Assembly: GCF_900090045.1 (NCBI RefSeq)
Contig: NC_041784.1
Location: 1,061,501 to 1,125,500, forward strand
Direction of reading: 5' to 3'
DNA from: Plasmodium malariae
Taxonomy: Eukaryota; Apicomplexa; Aconoidasida; Haemosporida; Plasmodiidae
Length of the DNA: 64,000 bases
Translations under genes and position numbers: made by a program
Notes under the pieces: generated by a model
What the model saw: the letters and a program-made list of their open reading frames with translations, nothing else
The model's database searches: none
Told to the model about the DNA's origin: nothing
Shown here: one piece after another, positions 1 through 8,059 of the stretch
Layout of the letters: the number at the start of each line of letters is the position of its first letter
Numbering within the stretch: the first letter of the stretch is position 1

Positions 1-1517
1 TTGAAGGTGTTAATGACACATTTCAAAATATTTTACTAGCTTGCAAAAATAATCATGTTTCTGTGTCTCCTAGTATTATTTATGCCTTAGCAGCAGTGTT
101 AGAAAACTGTGCTTTCATTAATAGTAGCCCCCAGAATACATTAGTCAATGCAGTTGTACAGCTAGCCGAGCAGAAGGGAATTTTCTTAATTGGCAATGAC
201 TTGAAGACTGGTCAAACCAAGATGAAGAACCTCCTCCTCGACTTTTACTTTGGCACAGGTATGCCTACGCAACCTGTGCGTTAAGGTCTATGCCCCAGTT
301 TACGCTGCATATCCGTTCATACCGCTTATCCGTTCATATCGTTTATCCGTTCTTGCCGCTTATCCGTTCATACCGCTTATCCGTTCATACCGCTTATCCG
401 TTCATACCGCTTATCCGTTCATACCGCTTATCCGTTCATATCGTTTATCCGTTCTTGCCGCTTATCCGTTCTTGCCGCTTATCCGTTCTTGCCGCTTATC
501 CGTTCATATCGTTTATCCGTTCTTGCCGCTTATCCGTTCATACTGCTTATCCGTTCATGCCGCTTATCCGTTCATGCCGCTTATCCGTTCATGCCGCTTA
601 TCCGTTCATGCCGCTTATCCGTTCATGCCGCTTATCCGTTCATGCCGCTTATCCGTTCATGCCGCTTATCCGTTCATGCCGCTTATCCGTTCATGCCGCT
701 TATCCGTTCATGCCGCTTATCCGTTCATACTTCATTCCTGGATGTAGGTCTGAAGCCGAAGAGCATTGTGTCGTATAATCACCTCGGAAATAACGATGGA
801 AAGAATTTGTCGTCAGATCTTCAATTTTACAGCAAGAAAATTTCAAAGAGTAATTTAATTTGTGATTATGTAAAGGCAAATGAACATTTGTATGCAGATG
901 AAGATATTGAGAATCCATTTGCCCTAAATAATGAAGAGTATTATAAAGGGGATAGTTTAGTAACAGCAACTACTGAAAATAAAGAAATGGAAGAAGAATA
1001 TGCATATGCTGAAGCAATTGAAAAGCAGAAGGTAAATAGTGAAATTGTAATTAAATATGTACCTTATGTAGGAGATGATAAGAAAGCTATTGATGAATAT
1101 ATTAGTGAAATATTTATGAATGGAAAAAATACAATTTCTTTATATAATGTTTGTCAAGATTCATTGTTAGCATCTCCATTGTTGTTAGATCTTATACTTG
1201 TAGTAGAACTTGCTCAAAGAGTTTTTTTTAAAAATGTTCAAAATAATACACTAAAACATGAACAGTTAATTAGTGAACATATAAAAGTAGGTGACTATCA
1301 GTTAAGTCATACTATATTAAAAACGAAATATGAAAATTTCAAAAATATGGATAGTGTTTTATTCCTTTCTAGTCTTTTCTGTAAGTCCCCATTTAATTCA
1401 AGTGTATACAAAACCAGGCACTCCTTTTTCTCGCAGCTCGAAAGTATTTGCAACTTCGTTAGGATCATCTGTGGGTTACCAATAGATGCCCACGTAGATT
1501 TGCCCTATATGGTTTAA
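1..1517 (+). CDS. INO1: Inositol-3-phosphate synthase, C-terminal part (two exons, 5' end outside window)
   Basis: Converts glucose-6-phosphate to 1D-myo-inositol-3-phosphate with NAD, feeding inositol into phosphatidylinositol and GPI anchors in the cytosol. Exon segments are 1-258 and 748-1517; joining them gives a seamless family core, [20 protein letters not shown], whose codon for the second G is split across the intron. Visible family motifs are [28 protein letters not shown] and [16 protein letters not shown], ending with the usual short tail [14 protein letters not shown] and TAA. About 341 residues are present. Relative to yeast there is a roughly 40-residue acidic insertion after ADEDIENPF, before IVIKY. 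The intron (259-747, GTATGC...GTAG) holds a 17-bp minisatellite. Its first in-frame codons reach a stop at 282-284, so retaining the intron would truncate the enzyme. Identity is firm; the upstream part of the gene is not seen. Confidence 0.95.
259..747 (+). other. INO1 intron, GT-AG, 489 bp
   Basis: The donor reads ACAG|GTATGC and the acceptor GGATGTAG|GTCTG. The splice restores the conserved Gly-Leu-Lys-Pro junction of the enzyme exactly. The length is divisible by three, but the intron contains an early in-frame stop in the exon 1 frame. About 85 percent of it is a tandem repeat. Confidence 0.9.
313..730 (+). repeat. 17-bp minisatellite, 24 full units plus a partial
   Basis: The unit is CCGTTCATGCCGCTTAT and close variants. 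From 313 to 720 there are exactly 24 units with no indel, followed by a 10-base partial. Units 551-720 are ten identical copies. The 5' units mix four to five variants (CATACCGC, CATATCGT, CTTGCCGC, CATACTGC). The unit is about half G+C, far above its surroundings. Because 17 is not divisible by three, all three forward frames stay open and repeat every 51 bp. These open frames are intronic and are not a protein. Confidence 0.95.
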
Positions 1518-2232
1518 GTTACTTGTCATTTGGGGGTAAGGAGCGAGAAGGAGGAATATGGAAGAAGAAGTAAAATGAGAAGAGATAAAGGAGGAGATGG
1601 AAGGAGGAAGTAGAAGCAAAGTGATGAGAATAATGGGAAAACCACCGTCTCTTCTTTTGATGTGATTGTGAATGTTAATGCTGTTTTCTTTCATTTTTTC
1701 TTTTATTTGTGTGCACCTGCGTATCTATACTCGTTCACATAAATGTATTGTATGTATGTATGTACGTAAGTATGCATAAACATGTGTATATTTATTGGCA
1801 GGTGTGCATTTTGCATTTTTTTTTTTTTTCCATTCAATTGGGGTATGAAGTGTTTTATGCGAAACTGATTTTCAATTCATGATCCGCATTAACCCTCCGC
1901 TGGTCGTGCATATTCCGTTTATGAAATTAAGATAAAAATAAAAAAAATAAATAAATAAAAAATAAATAAAAAATAAATAAAAAATAAATAATAAATAAAT
2001 AATAAATAAATAATAAATAAATAATAAATAAATAATAAATAAATAATAAATAAATAATAAATAAATAATAAATAAATAAATAAAAAATAAATAAATGTAA
2101 AATAAAAGAAAAGAAAAGAAAAGAAAAAAAAAGAAAAAAAGGAAAAAAAAAAAAAAAAGGAAAAATGAAGACAAAATAAATTCAAAAAAAAGTTAGCCAA
2201 AATATATCTTTCAAAGTACCCTGCTGCATTTA
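1518..2232. other. Convergent intergenic region, INO1 / Cgi121-like
   Basis: This is the 3' flank of two genes that face each other. It holds a moderately GC stretch just after the INO1 stop, a (GTAT)n patch near 1750, and from about 1935 a long A-rich (AATAAATAAAT)-type satellite running to a purine-only AAAAG tract at about 2160. I see no further coding signal. Confidence 0.6.
1938..2160 (+). repeat. (AATAAATAAAT)n array and adjoining AAAAG/poly-A tract
   Basis: Direct reading shows repeated AATAAATAAAT blocks, followed by AAAAG repeats and a run of A. The apparent Tyr/Ile/Phe/Leu-rich open frames on the minus strand here are only translations of this repeat. Confidence 0.85.
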
Positions 2233-3382
2233 TTAACTCAAGTTAATCTTCTTGGACGCGATGTTGTGATAAACATATCTCTCTAAGTTGCTACTGTCTG
2301 AGCATTTGAAATTTTCCAGAATTTTTCTGTGATCATGTAATAGTGAAATTTCGTCAAAGTCCACTTCTTCCCCTTGTATTTGTTTGTCAAGTGTGCTTAT
2401 CTGCATGTGAAGAAGGATGAAAAAATATGTGATAAGGTAGGAGATAAGTACGTTGGAGAGTAATATATATATATTATATATATGTATGTGGCTAGCTAAT
2501 CAAAAAGTCCTTTCCCTATTCTTTAAGGGCAAAATGTCCTTCACCTCATCATTGGTAACGTTAACACCAACATAAATTATGGAAGAAGAGTCGTCCTTTA
2601 TTTGGTACTGCTTTAAGCATCCGTTTATCTGAACCAAGAAAGACACAATGAAAAAAAAAAAAAAAAAAAATAAGAAAGAAAGAAAGAAAGTAAGAAAGAA
2701 AGAAAGTAAGAAAGTAAGAAAGAAAGAAAGAAAGTAAGAAAGTAAGAAAGAAAGAAAGAAAGAAAGAAAGAAGGAAGGAAATAAAAACATGCAAAATGAA
2801 TGAAAATAAGTGTAATGTAATATAAAGGAAAATAAATATTAAAAAATGTATGCACGAAATGAAAGAAGGAAAATGCGAAAAAGCAAAAATGTCCAAAACG
2901 ACCGCGTAGATCATGGCGAGAACATACATTTTCATGCGGTGACAGCAAAAAGTATATTTCTAAAATGATGTTTTTTGTTATTCTTTTTTTGGTTAAAAAA
3001 TTATGATATCCTCTATAAATGCTGTGCAATATATGACTTTCATTGAAAACCTAAAGAAAGCAAAGATAAATTCAAATATACAGTTAGTTTAGTAGAGTCA
3101 CATACTTCATCACATCTGCTAAGTTTTTTTTTTTGCTCCCTTTTAAATGTACACATATATATATTTATATATACAGCCGTCTCCTATTCCCCCAATTTTA
3201 TTTTATTTTAAGATTACCAGGCGGCTATCTAGCAAAAGAAAGAAATGGCTTATGCTATTTTGATGGGTATCTATTTGTTTATTGTAAATCTCTAAAATTT
3301 TTTTTGCGTTTACTACATTTTTAAATAAAAGTAGTGTAACATCCAGCACTTCGTCTAAAATGTATAGTTTTCTCCTTCTCAT
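2233..3382 (-). CDS. CGI121: KEOPS complex subunit Cgi121/TPRKB-like protein (four exons, 179 aa)
   Basis: I reconstruct complement(2233-2400, 2545-2628, 2928-3050, 3218-3382). All three introns are GT-AG and phase 0: donors CTG|GTAATC, AAT|GTATGT and GAG|GTGAAG; acceptors TTTAG, TTCAG and TGCAG. The spliced protein is 179 residues, the usual Cgi121 size. Collinear family features are DVTLLLFKNVVNAKK near residue 14, LLDSRLVFNESHILHSIYRG around 50, EIYFLLSPHENINGCLKQYQ around 86, IKDDSSSIIYV around 106, and QGEEVDFDE around 131. Cgi121 binds Bud32 and the tRNA CCA end in the KEOPS complex that makes t6A37 on ANN-decoding tRNAs. The start at 3382 fits the family N-terminus length. Exons are short and G/C-richer than the intervening DNA. 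Function rests on family similarity read by eye, but the agreement is strong over the whole length. Confidence 0.82.
2649..2776 (+). repeat. Poly-A and (GAAA/GTAAGAAA)n tract in Cgi121-like intron 2
   Basis: A run of A is followed by AAGAAAGAAAG and AAGTAAGAAAG repeats, lying between the exon 2928-3050 and the exon 2545-2628. Open frames rich in Phe/Leu/Ser across it are repeat translations. Confidence 0.85.
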
Positions 3383-3526
3383 TTTAAGTGACAATAGGAA
3401 CGTTAATTGGAGCACAACGTGCTCGTATGTAAGTATATACGTATGTATGTTCGTAAGGAATATGTAAAATACGTGTGCAAGTACTATGTACATATGTCTT
3501 TATGTACTTATACACATTTCATCTTG

Positions 3527-3615
3527 TTATACCATTATTTCGCCGCTAATTAGGAAGCAGTTCAGCAGAGTTGCAGCTAGCCCCTGTCCCTGTTTATAAC
3601 GCAATAATGGTGTAA
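3527..3615 (-). CDS. Candidate terminal exon of an unresolved minus-strand gene
   Basis: After the acceptor ACATTTGTAG (ending at 3616) the minus strand reads VTPLLRYKQGQGLAATLLNC, then FLISGEIMV and a TAA at 3527-3529. The residue mix and raised G+C look coding. A GT sits immediately before the stop (ATG|GTATAA), so continuation into another exon is also possible. I could not connect it in phase to the coding-like segments upstream. I do not recognise the protein. Confidence 0.35.
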
Positions 3616-3857
3616 CTACAAATGTGTTCATATATATATATATATACATATCATGTTCTTATGTACCTATGTATACTTTAGTGCTACAACTTGCTAATAT
3701 TATCGCTACAGTTTTCGCTCACTGCACCCACCTATGAGTAATGACCATCTCTATTTTTTCAACTTTATCAGCTTATTTTGTAGAAGGGAAAATGAACAAA
3801 AGAGAGTTAGGAAAACTCTATTATTTTAAAAACTTTAATTATAGGTAATTAAAAAAA

Positions 3858-3888
<31 letters not shown>

Positions 3889-4668
3889 GAAAAATGTATC
3901 AAAAAATTATGCATAAACAGCCTTTTGATGCTCATAAAATTGCTAAAAATGGTAAAACAAAACAAAACAAAATGTTACCATACATTAAATTACATAGCAT
4001 TACAAAATAATGTAGCAATATACGCAATTCCGCCAAGGGCAAGAATTGGGAAGTGAACATAAAAAAGAAAAAATACAACGTAACAAACGTTAAGGAGAGC
4101 TGAGAAATCGTCAGATAGGAGAAAATGCAAAACGAGCCGTAGGAGAGCGTAAAAATGAAAATTTTCAAAAAAGGGCCATTAACTGTATTTATATATATAT
4201 ATATATATATACATATTTTTTTTTTTTTTTTTTTTTTAAGAATCTGTAATTAGAGCATTATTTTTATTTTTAATTTTATTTTTGTTTTATTTTATTTTTT
4301 TTTTTTGGGGTTCTATTTCATTTAATCTTGTTGATTGTTCAACTGTACAACTCACTGTTAACAACACCATCAGTTGCGTTACCTTTTCCATAATTTGAAA
4401 ATCCCAGTTTATTTTTTTAAAACTGTTATACATTCTCCTAAATGTGCAATTCTTGATCTTTTTAAAATGTACTTTTTTCGTAAAGAATGTAGATGGTCTT
4501 AAATGTTTTCTTTTTTCTAAAAGAAGACATATAACAGGAAAAAATGTGCTTTATACAAATTTATTTTTAAATATTTTAAACCCCTCCACATTAATTTTAA
4601 AAGAGAAAAATGAATCATTCATAACCGTAGGAAAATGCAAAAAGTTCCTTACTCGCCTTACAGATACA

Positions 4669-4706
<38 letters not shown>

Positions 4707-5030
4707 AACGCATGTACACTACGTACTTATATAAGTAGTACCATCCGCTTGAGTAGCCTAACATGTGTGTGTTAAAAAGCTGACAAAATATATGTTAAAA
4801 TAAGTGTAAATGTCCAGAATGTTCTAAAAGGCAAAAATGTAGCAATAAATGTGAACAATGGGAAATATGTGAAGTGGGAAGTGATCTTTGTGGACCTATG
4901 TGCACATATATACAAGCATGTACATGCACATATATATAGTACATCCCCATATACAGTTCATATATACATCTATATATACATTCATGTATACATCCATAAA
5001 TATAACTACACACTTATGCTTGTTTAGTGA
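3616..5030 (-). other. Unresolved region with several coding-like minus-strand segments
   Basis: Open, relatively G/C-rich stretches on the minus strand include a hydrophobic one at about 3975-4192 (KIFIFTLSYGSFCIFSYL, then ISQLSLTFVTLYFFFFMFTS), one at about 4345-4455 (MYNSFKKINWDFQIMEKVTQ) ending at a consensus donor ACA|GTGAGT, and a hydrophobic Thr-rich one at about 4785-4900. Good acceptors such as AAATACAG and TTTTGTCAG occur between them. This suggests a small multi-exon gene for a membrane protein, but no single in-phase chain was found. On the plus strand a Cys-rich frame overlaps one of these segments. (TA)n at 4672-4701 and a poly-T at 4217-4240 interrupt the region. Confidence 0.35.
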
Positions 5031-5076
5031 CTTCGAAAAAAAAATAAAATTTATTCTATGGAAAACTCAGAATTAG

Positions 5077-5802
5077 CCTAAATTAACCCCAAAACTAACC
5101 TAAGGTTGACACTACCCTCAAGTGAGCATTCTTTGAATGATTTCCAAACTCTTCAGTATTAATTTTAGAAAAAGATACGAACACAAAAGTACATAAAAAA
5201 AGAGAAGATGTCGAACTTTTCAATGAATGGTTAAAAATGGGTGTTAATAAGACATTATGATAAAGATGAAAATGGAATATAAAATTTTAAAGCACTTGCT
5301 TGCACGGGTGTTTTGCAGTTATATATATATATATATATACATATGTATATGTACATACAAAAATATATACATGATACATATATATAATTAGAATGAATAA
5401 CACGTTTTAGAAAAAAAAAAAAGAAAAAATGAAACTAGTATTCAAATATGCTTATCAAAGACTGAAAAAATGACAACTGGGATGTACATACGTGCAAATA
5501 CGTAAACACATACGTACGTACATTTATGTATATATATATATTTATAAATGTAATTATCGTTGTAAAATAAAAGTGTGCATACTACAAAAATTGCGATAAT
5601 TTAGAAAATTTGTATTTTGTTTTTTACGAATATCAATATATTTTTCCTTTTCATCATTGCAAATGTTAACTTAATAATTGAACACCATTTAATGAGCAAA
5701 TAGAGGTAAACAGGAGTGTCTGGAGTGTCAGCAGCATCCGTAACGACAGTAGTAATAAACAGCATTAATAAAAACGCTTGAAAGAAAACATTATCACCCG
5801 AA
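5077..5802. promoter_or_regulatory. Upstream intergenic region of the 5803-6336 gene
   Basis: This is AT-rich non-coding sequence with (TA)n at about 5318-5340, ACGTA/CATA-type microsatellites at about 5490-5545 and poly-A tracts. It must contain the promoter and 5' UTR of the plus-strand gene that follows. I see no defined motif. Confidence 0.4.
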
Positions 5803-6336
5803 ATGAAGAAAATACATCTGTTTCTCTTCTTTCTTTTATTAAGTATAAAAAAGAAAAATTGCTTTAAAAAAGACATAAAAAATAATATTTTAAAAAATGG
5901 TATGAACAGTAATATTTTAAAAAATGGTATGAACAGTAATATTTTAAAAAAAGATGGAAAGGAAGAAAATGTTTTAAAAAATGACAACATTGCGGGACAA
6001 ACGAGTAAAAATGAACAAAATGAAGGTCAAAAAAAACAGTTACGTAATAAGGATGTAGAAAAAAAAGGGAATACAAACAACAGCATTTATTCTTTTGCTT
6101 CCTTAAAATTTATTCCATTCATTGTACAGTCATTCATTCACACAGGAGCTAAGTTAACACAAGGACAAATAGAAGAAAAACATATTTATAATTTTGAAAA
6201 GAGTCCAACAGTTCGTTATTTGCTAATTGCAGAGGAAAGGAAAAATAATTTTCTATACATTGTATTTCTTGTTATATCATTTGCCGTAGTCTTGCTTATT
6301 TCCTTTTTCATTTTTAAGTTTTTTTTCAATTTATAA
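5803..6336 (+). CDS. Small secretory protein with C-terminal membrane anchor, possible apical rhoptry neck protein (177 aa)
   Basis: This single-exon frame runs from ATG (AACCCGAAATGAAG context) to TAA. The N-terminus MKKIHLFLFFLLLSIKKKNC is a signal peptide. Residues about 26-52 contain a 9-residue repeat, NILKNGMNS, encoded by a 27-bp direct repeat. A Lys/Asn/Gln-rich charged middle follows, then a more conserved-looking part (SIYSFASLKFIPFIVQSFIH, GAKLTQGQIEEKHIYNFEK). A C-terminal transmembrane helix at about 150-173 (FLYIVFLVISFAVVLLISFF) ends with a very short tail. The protein is therefore probably a type I or tail-anchored protein of the secretory or apical system. In P. falciparum a gene called ARNP lies between the INO1 and large pseudouridine synthase genes, as I recall; that position, signal peptide and small size fit, but the symbol is a synteny guess and is left blank. 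Confidence 0.75.
   Translation: MKKIHLFLFFLLLSIKKKNCFKKDIKNNILKNGMNSNILKNGMNSNILKKDGKEENVLKNDNIAGQTSKNEQNEGQKKQLRNKDVEKKGNTNNSIYSFASLKFIPFIVQSFIHTGAKLTQGQIEEKHIYNFEKSPTVRYLLIAEERKNNFLYIVFLVISFAVVLLISFFIFKFFFNL
5881..5948 (+). repeat. 27-bp in-frame direct repeat
   Basis: The 27-bp unit encodes NILKNGMNS and is repeated twice, with a third diverging copy beginning NILKKDG. Being a multiple of three, it keeps the frame of the surrounding gene. Confidence 0.85.
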
Positions 6337-7047
6337 AAAATAGCGCAAAACAGCACTAAATAACATAATATGAACAGGAAAAAAGGAAAAATAAAAAAAT
6401 AAAAAATAAAAAATAAATATACTTTAATGAATTATGGGATTGGGTAAAAAAATTTAAGTGCACACATTATGAGACAGGCATTATATATCGAAACAAAATA
6501 ATAAAATAAAAATGAAAGAAATATTCGATGTATGGCTTTAAAAAAAAAAAAAAAAAAAAATTATATGAACAAGAACAAGAAATGTTAAACAGATGGACAT
6601 GAAAAATTAAAGTGTACATACATACATACATACATACATACATACATACAAAAAAAAAAAAAAAATATTTTAAATGTGAAAAAAAATTACGTCATTGATG
6701 CTATTGTGTGTAAAATATTCATGAATACACATACATACATACATACATATAGGTATCTAAGTATGTATGCGTGTATATATATATACATGTATTTTTTTAT
6801 TTTTTTATTTTTTTATTTTTTTATTTTTTTATTTTTTTATTTTTTTAATTTTTTTATTTTTTTATTTTTCCTGTTTTTCTCGCTTCCAAAATAAAAGTAC
6901 ACATACAAATCCCCACTTCATCATCCCTTTTACCTTTATCATACTCAGAGAAGGCATAATGCAGAAATATAATAATGGATATATGGAAAATAAAAACCCT
7001 TAACTTTTATTCATAATAAAACATGACACTACGTAATGAACATTTAA
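6337..7047. other. Intergenic, A/T microsatellites
   Basis: This is the 3' flank of the small secretory gene. It contains poly-A (about 6540-6560), (CATA)n at 6619-6650 and 6731-6752, and an (ATTTTTTT)n array at 6791-6866. I recognise no coding sequence. Confidence 0.55.
6791..6866 (+). repeat. (ATTTTTTT)n 8-bp array
   Basis: Units of A followed by seven T are repeated about seven times, then decay into runs of T. The Phe/Leu-rich open frame over it is a repeat translation. Confidence 0.9.
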
Positions 7048-7142
7048 TTATTCGTATTTATGTTGCCTTAAAATTTTATGCTTTTTTTCGGAATTTTTTA
7101 TGTTGTTCACTTCGTCCCATTTTAATAATCTGTCGTCTGACG
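7048..7142 (-). CDS. Candidate terminal exon, gene unresolved (small gene or 3' exon of the giant gene)
   Basis: After a good acceptor (TTTTGATTTAG) the minus strand reads SDDRLLKWDEVNNIKNSEKK, then HKILRQHKYE and TAA at 7048-7050. The exon starts with two bases that complete a split codon. The charged, non-repetitive composition looks genuinely coding. A short segment at 7331-7352 (TTGAAATTAGCC...) would splice to it in phase with donor ATTT|GTAAAA. Further coding-like minus-strand pieces lie at about 7865-7935 and 7740-7830. It may be a separate small multi-exon gene, or the true 3' end of the giant gene, whose apparent stop overlaps a strong donor. I do not recognise the protein. Confidence 0.5.
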
Positions 7143-8059
7143 CTAAATCAAAACACGAATTTAAGTATGTTCACAAATACGATATAATTTGAACGTGGGG
7201 CACACAACATATATACATATATAATATATGTGCGCTTCCTCTATTTTGCACTTATTTATCTATTCGTCCATCTGTTTTACTTTTTTTTTTCTTTTTTTTT
7301 TATCACGCGCGTTATGTTGAACTGTTTTACAAATTGCCACGGCTAATTTCAACTATTATTAATAGTTTTATTGCTGGTTATTTGCTCTTTCTTCCTGCTA
7401 CTATACTAGTGACACCATCACTATTGATGGCACACTTTACTCTCTACGTAGCTGTTATGTTAAGTGGGTCCATGTTCACTGAACTGTTCATACTGCAGCA
7501 CACTTCGGACAGCAAGCGGCTTCTAATCAAAGCTTTTCTTCCACTGGCGCGTAATATATAAATATGTATATATAAAGCTTTCCGCTTCTGTCGCTCAGAT
7601 CAAGATTTTAACTCCGCATTTGCGCATGCTTACATACATATTATTCAAAATTATATTATACCAAAAAATTATACTTCAAAATATTTTCACGAGTAATCAT
7701 ATCCGTATTGTTATTCACATTCGTACTACTTTAATTACATTTCTGGTACTGCTATTATTACTAGCGTTACTGCCGTCGTTATTGCTGTCGATATGTCCTC
7801 ATATACACTTCTTACATCTATGTAGGATCTCAAAATGCAGTTATTCGGTATTTCTATGTTTCACCTTTTTTGTACACTTGACAGATTAATTCATATGTGT
7901 TGCTTCGAAAAAGCAAAAATTTTCGCTGGCATCTATGTGCATGTTGATCATGGTATTATTATTCTGTTACATTTGTTTGCCTTTCCGCTAATACCTTTTA
8001 TGCATACAACTTTTATCCAATAGGCTGAAAGTATTTCTTTAATACTAATCTCCCCTATC

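Noticed and set aside
489..747. A repeat-encoded N-terminus for the downstream INO1 open frame
   Set aside because: The frame from 489 merely runs through the intron; conserved enzyme sequence begins at 748 and is continuous with 1-258.
250..778. Open frames of Tyr/Pro/Phe/Ile/Arg/Ser repeats across the 17-bp array
   Set aside because: They lie inside the INO1 intron. A 17-bp unit gives all three frames the same open pattern, and the splice 258/748 restores the enzyme exactly.
2561..3029. Phe/Ser/Leu-rich minus-strand frames of 96-134 codons
   Set aside because: They read through introns of the Cgi121-like gene (GAAA repeats). Only the exon parts are coding.
7334..7561. Hydrophobic plus-strand frame (LISTIINSFIAGYLLFLPAT)
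   Set aside because: Coding-like segments and splice sites on the minus strand fit the neighbouring terminal exon better; no start context or neighbour supports the plus frame.
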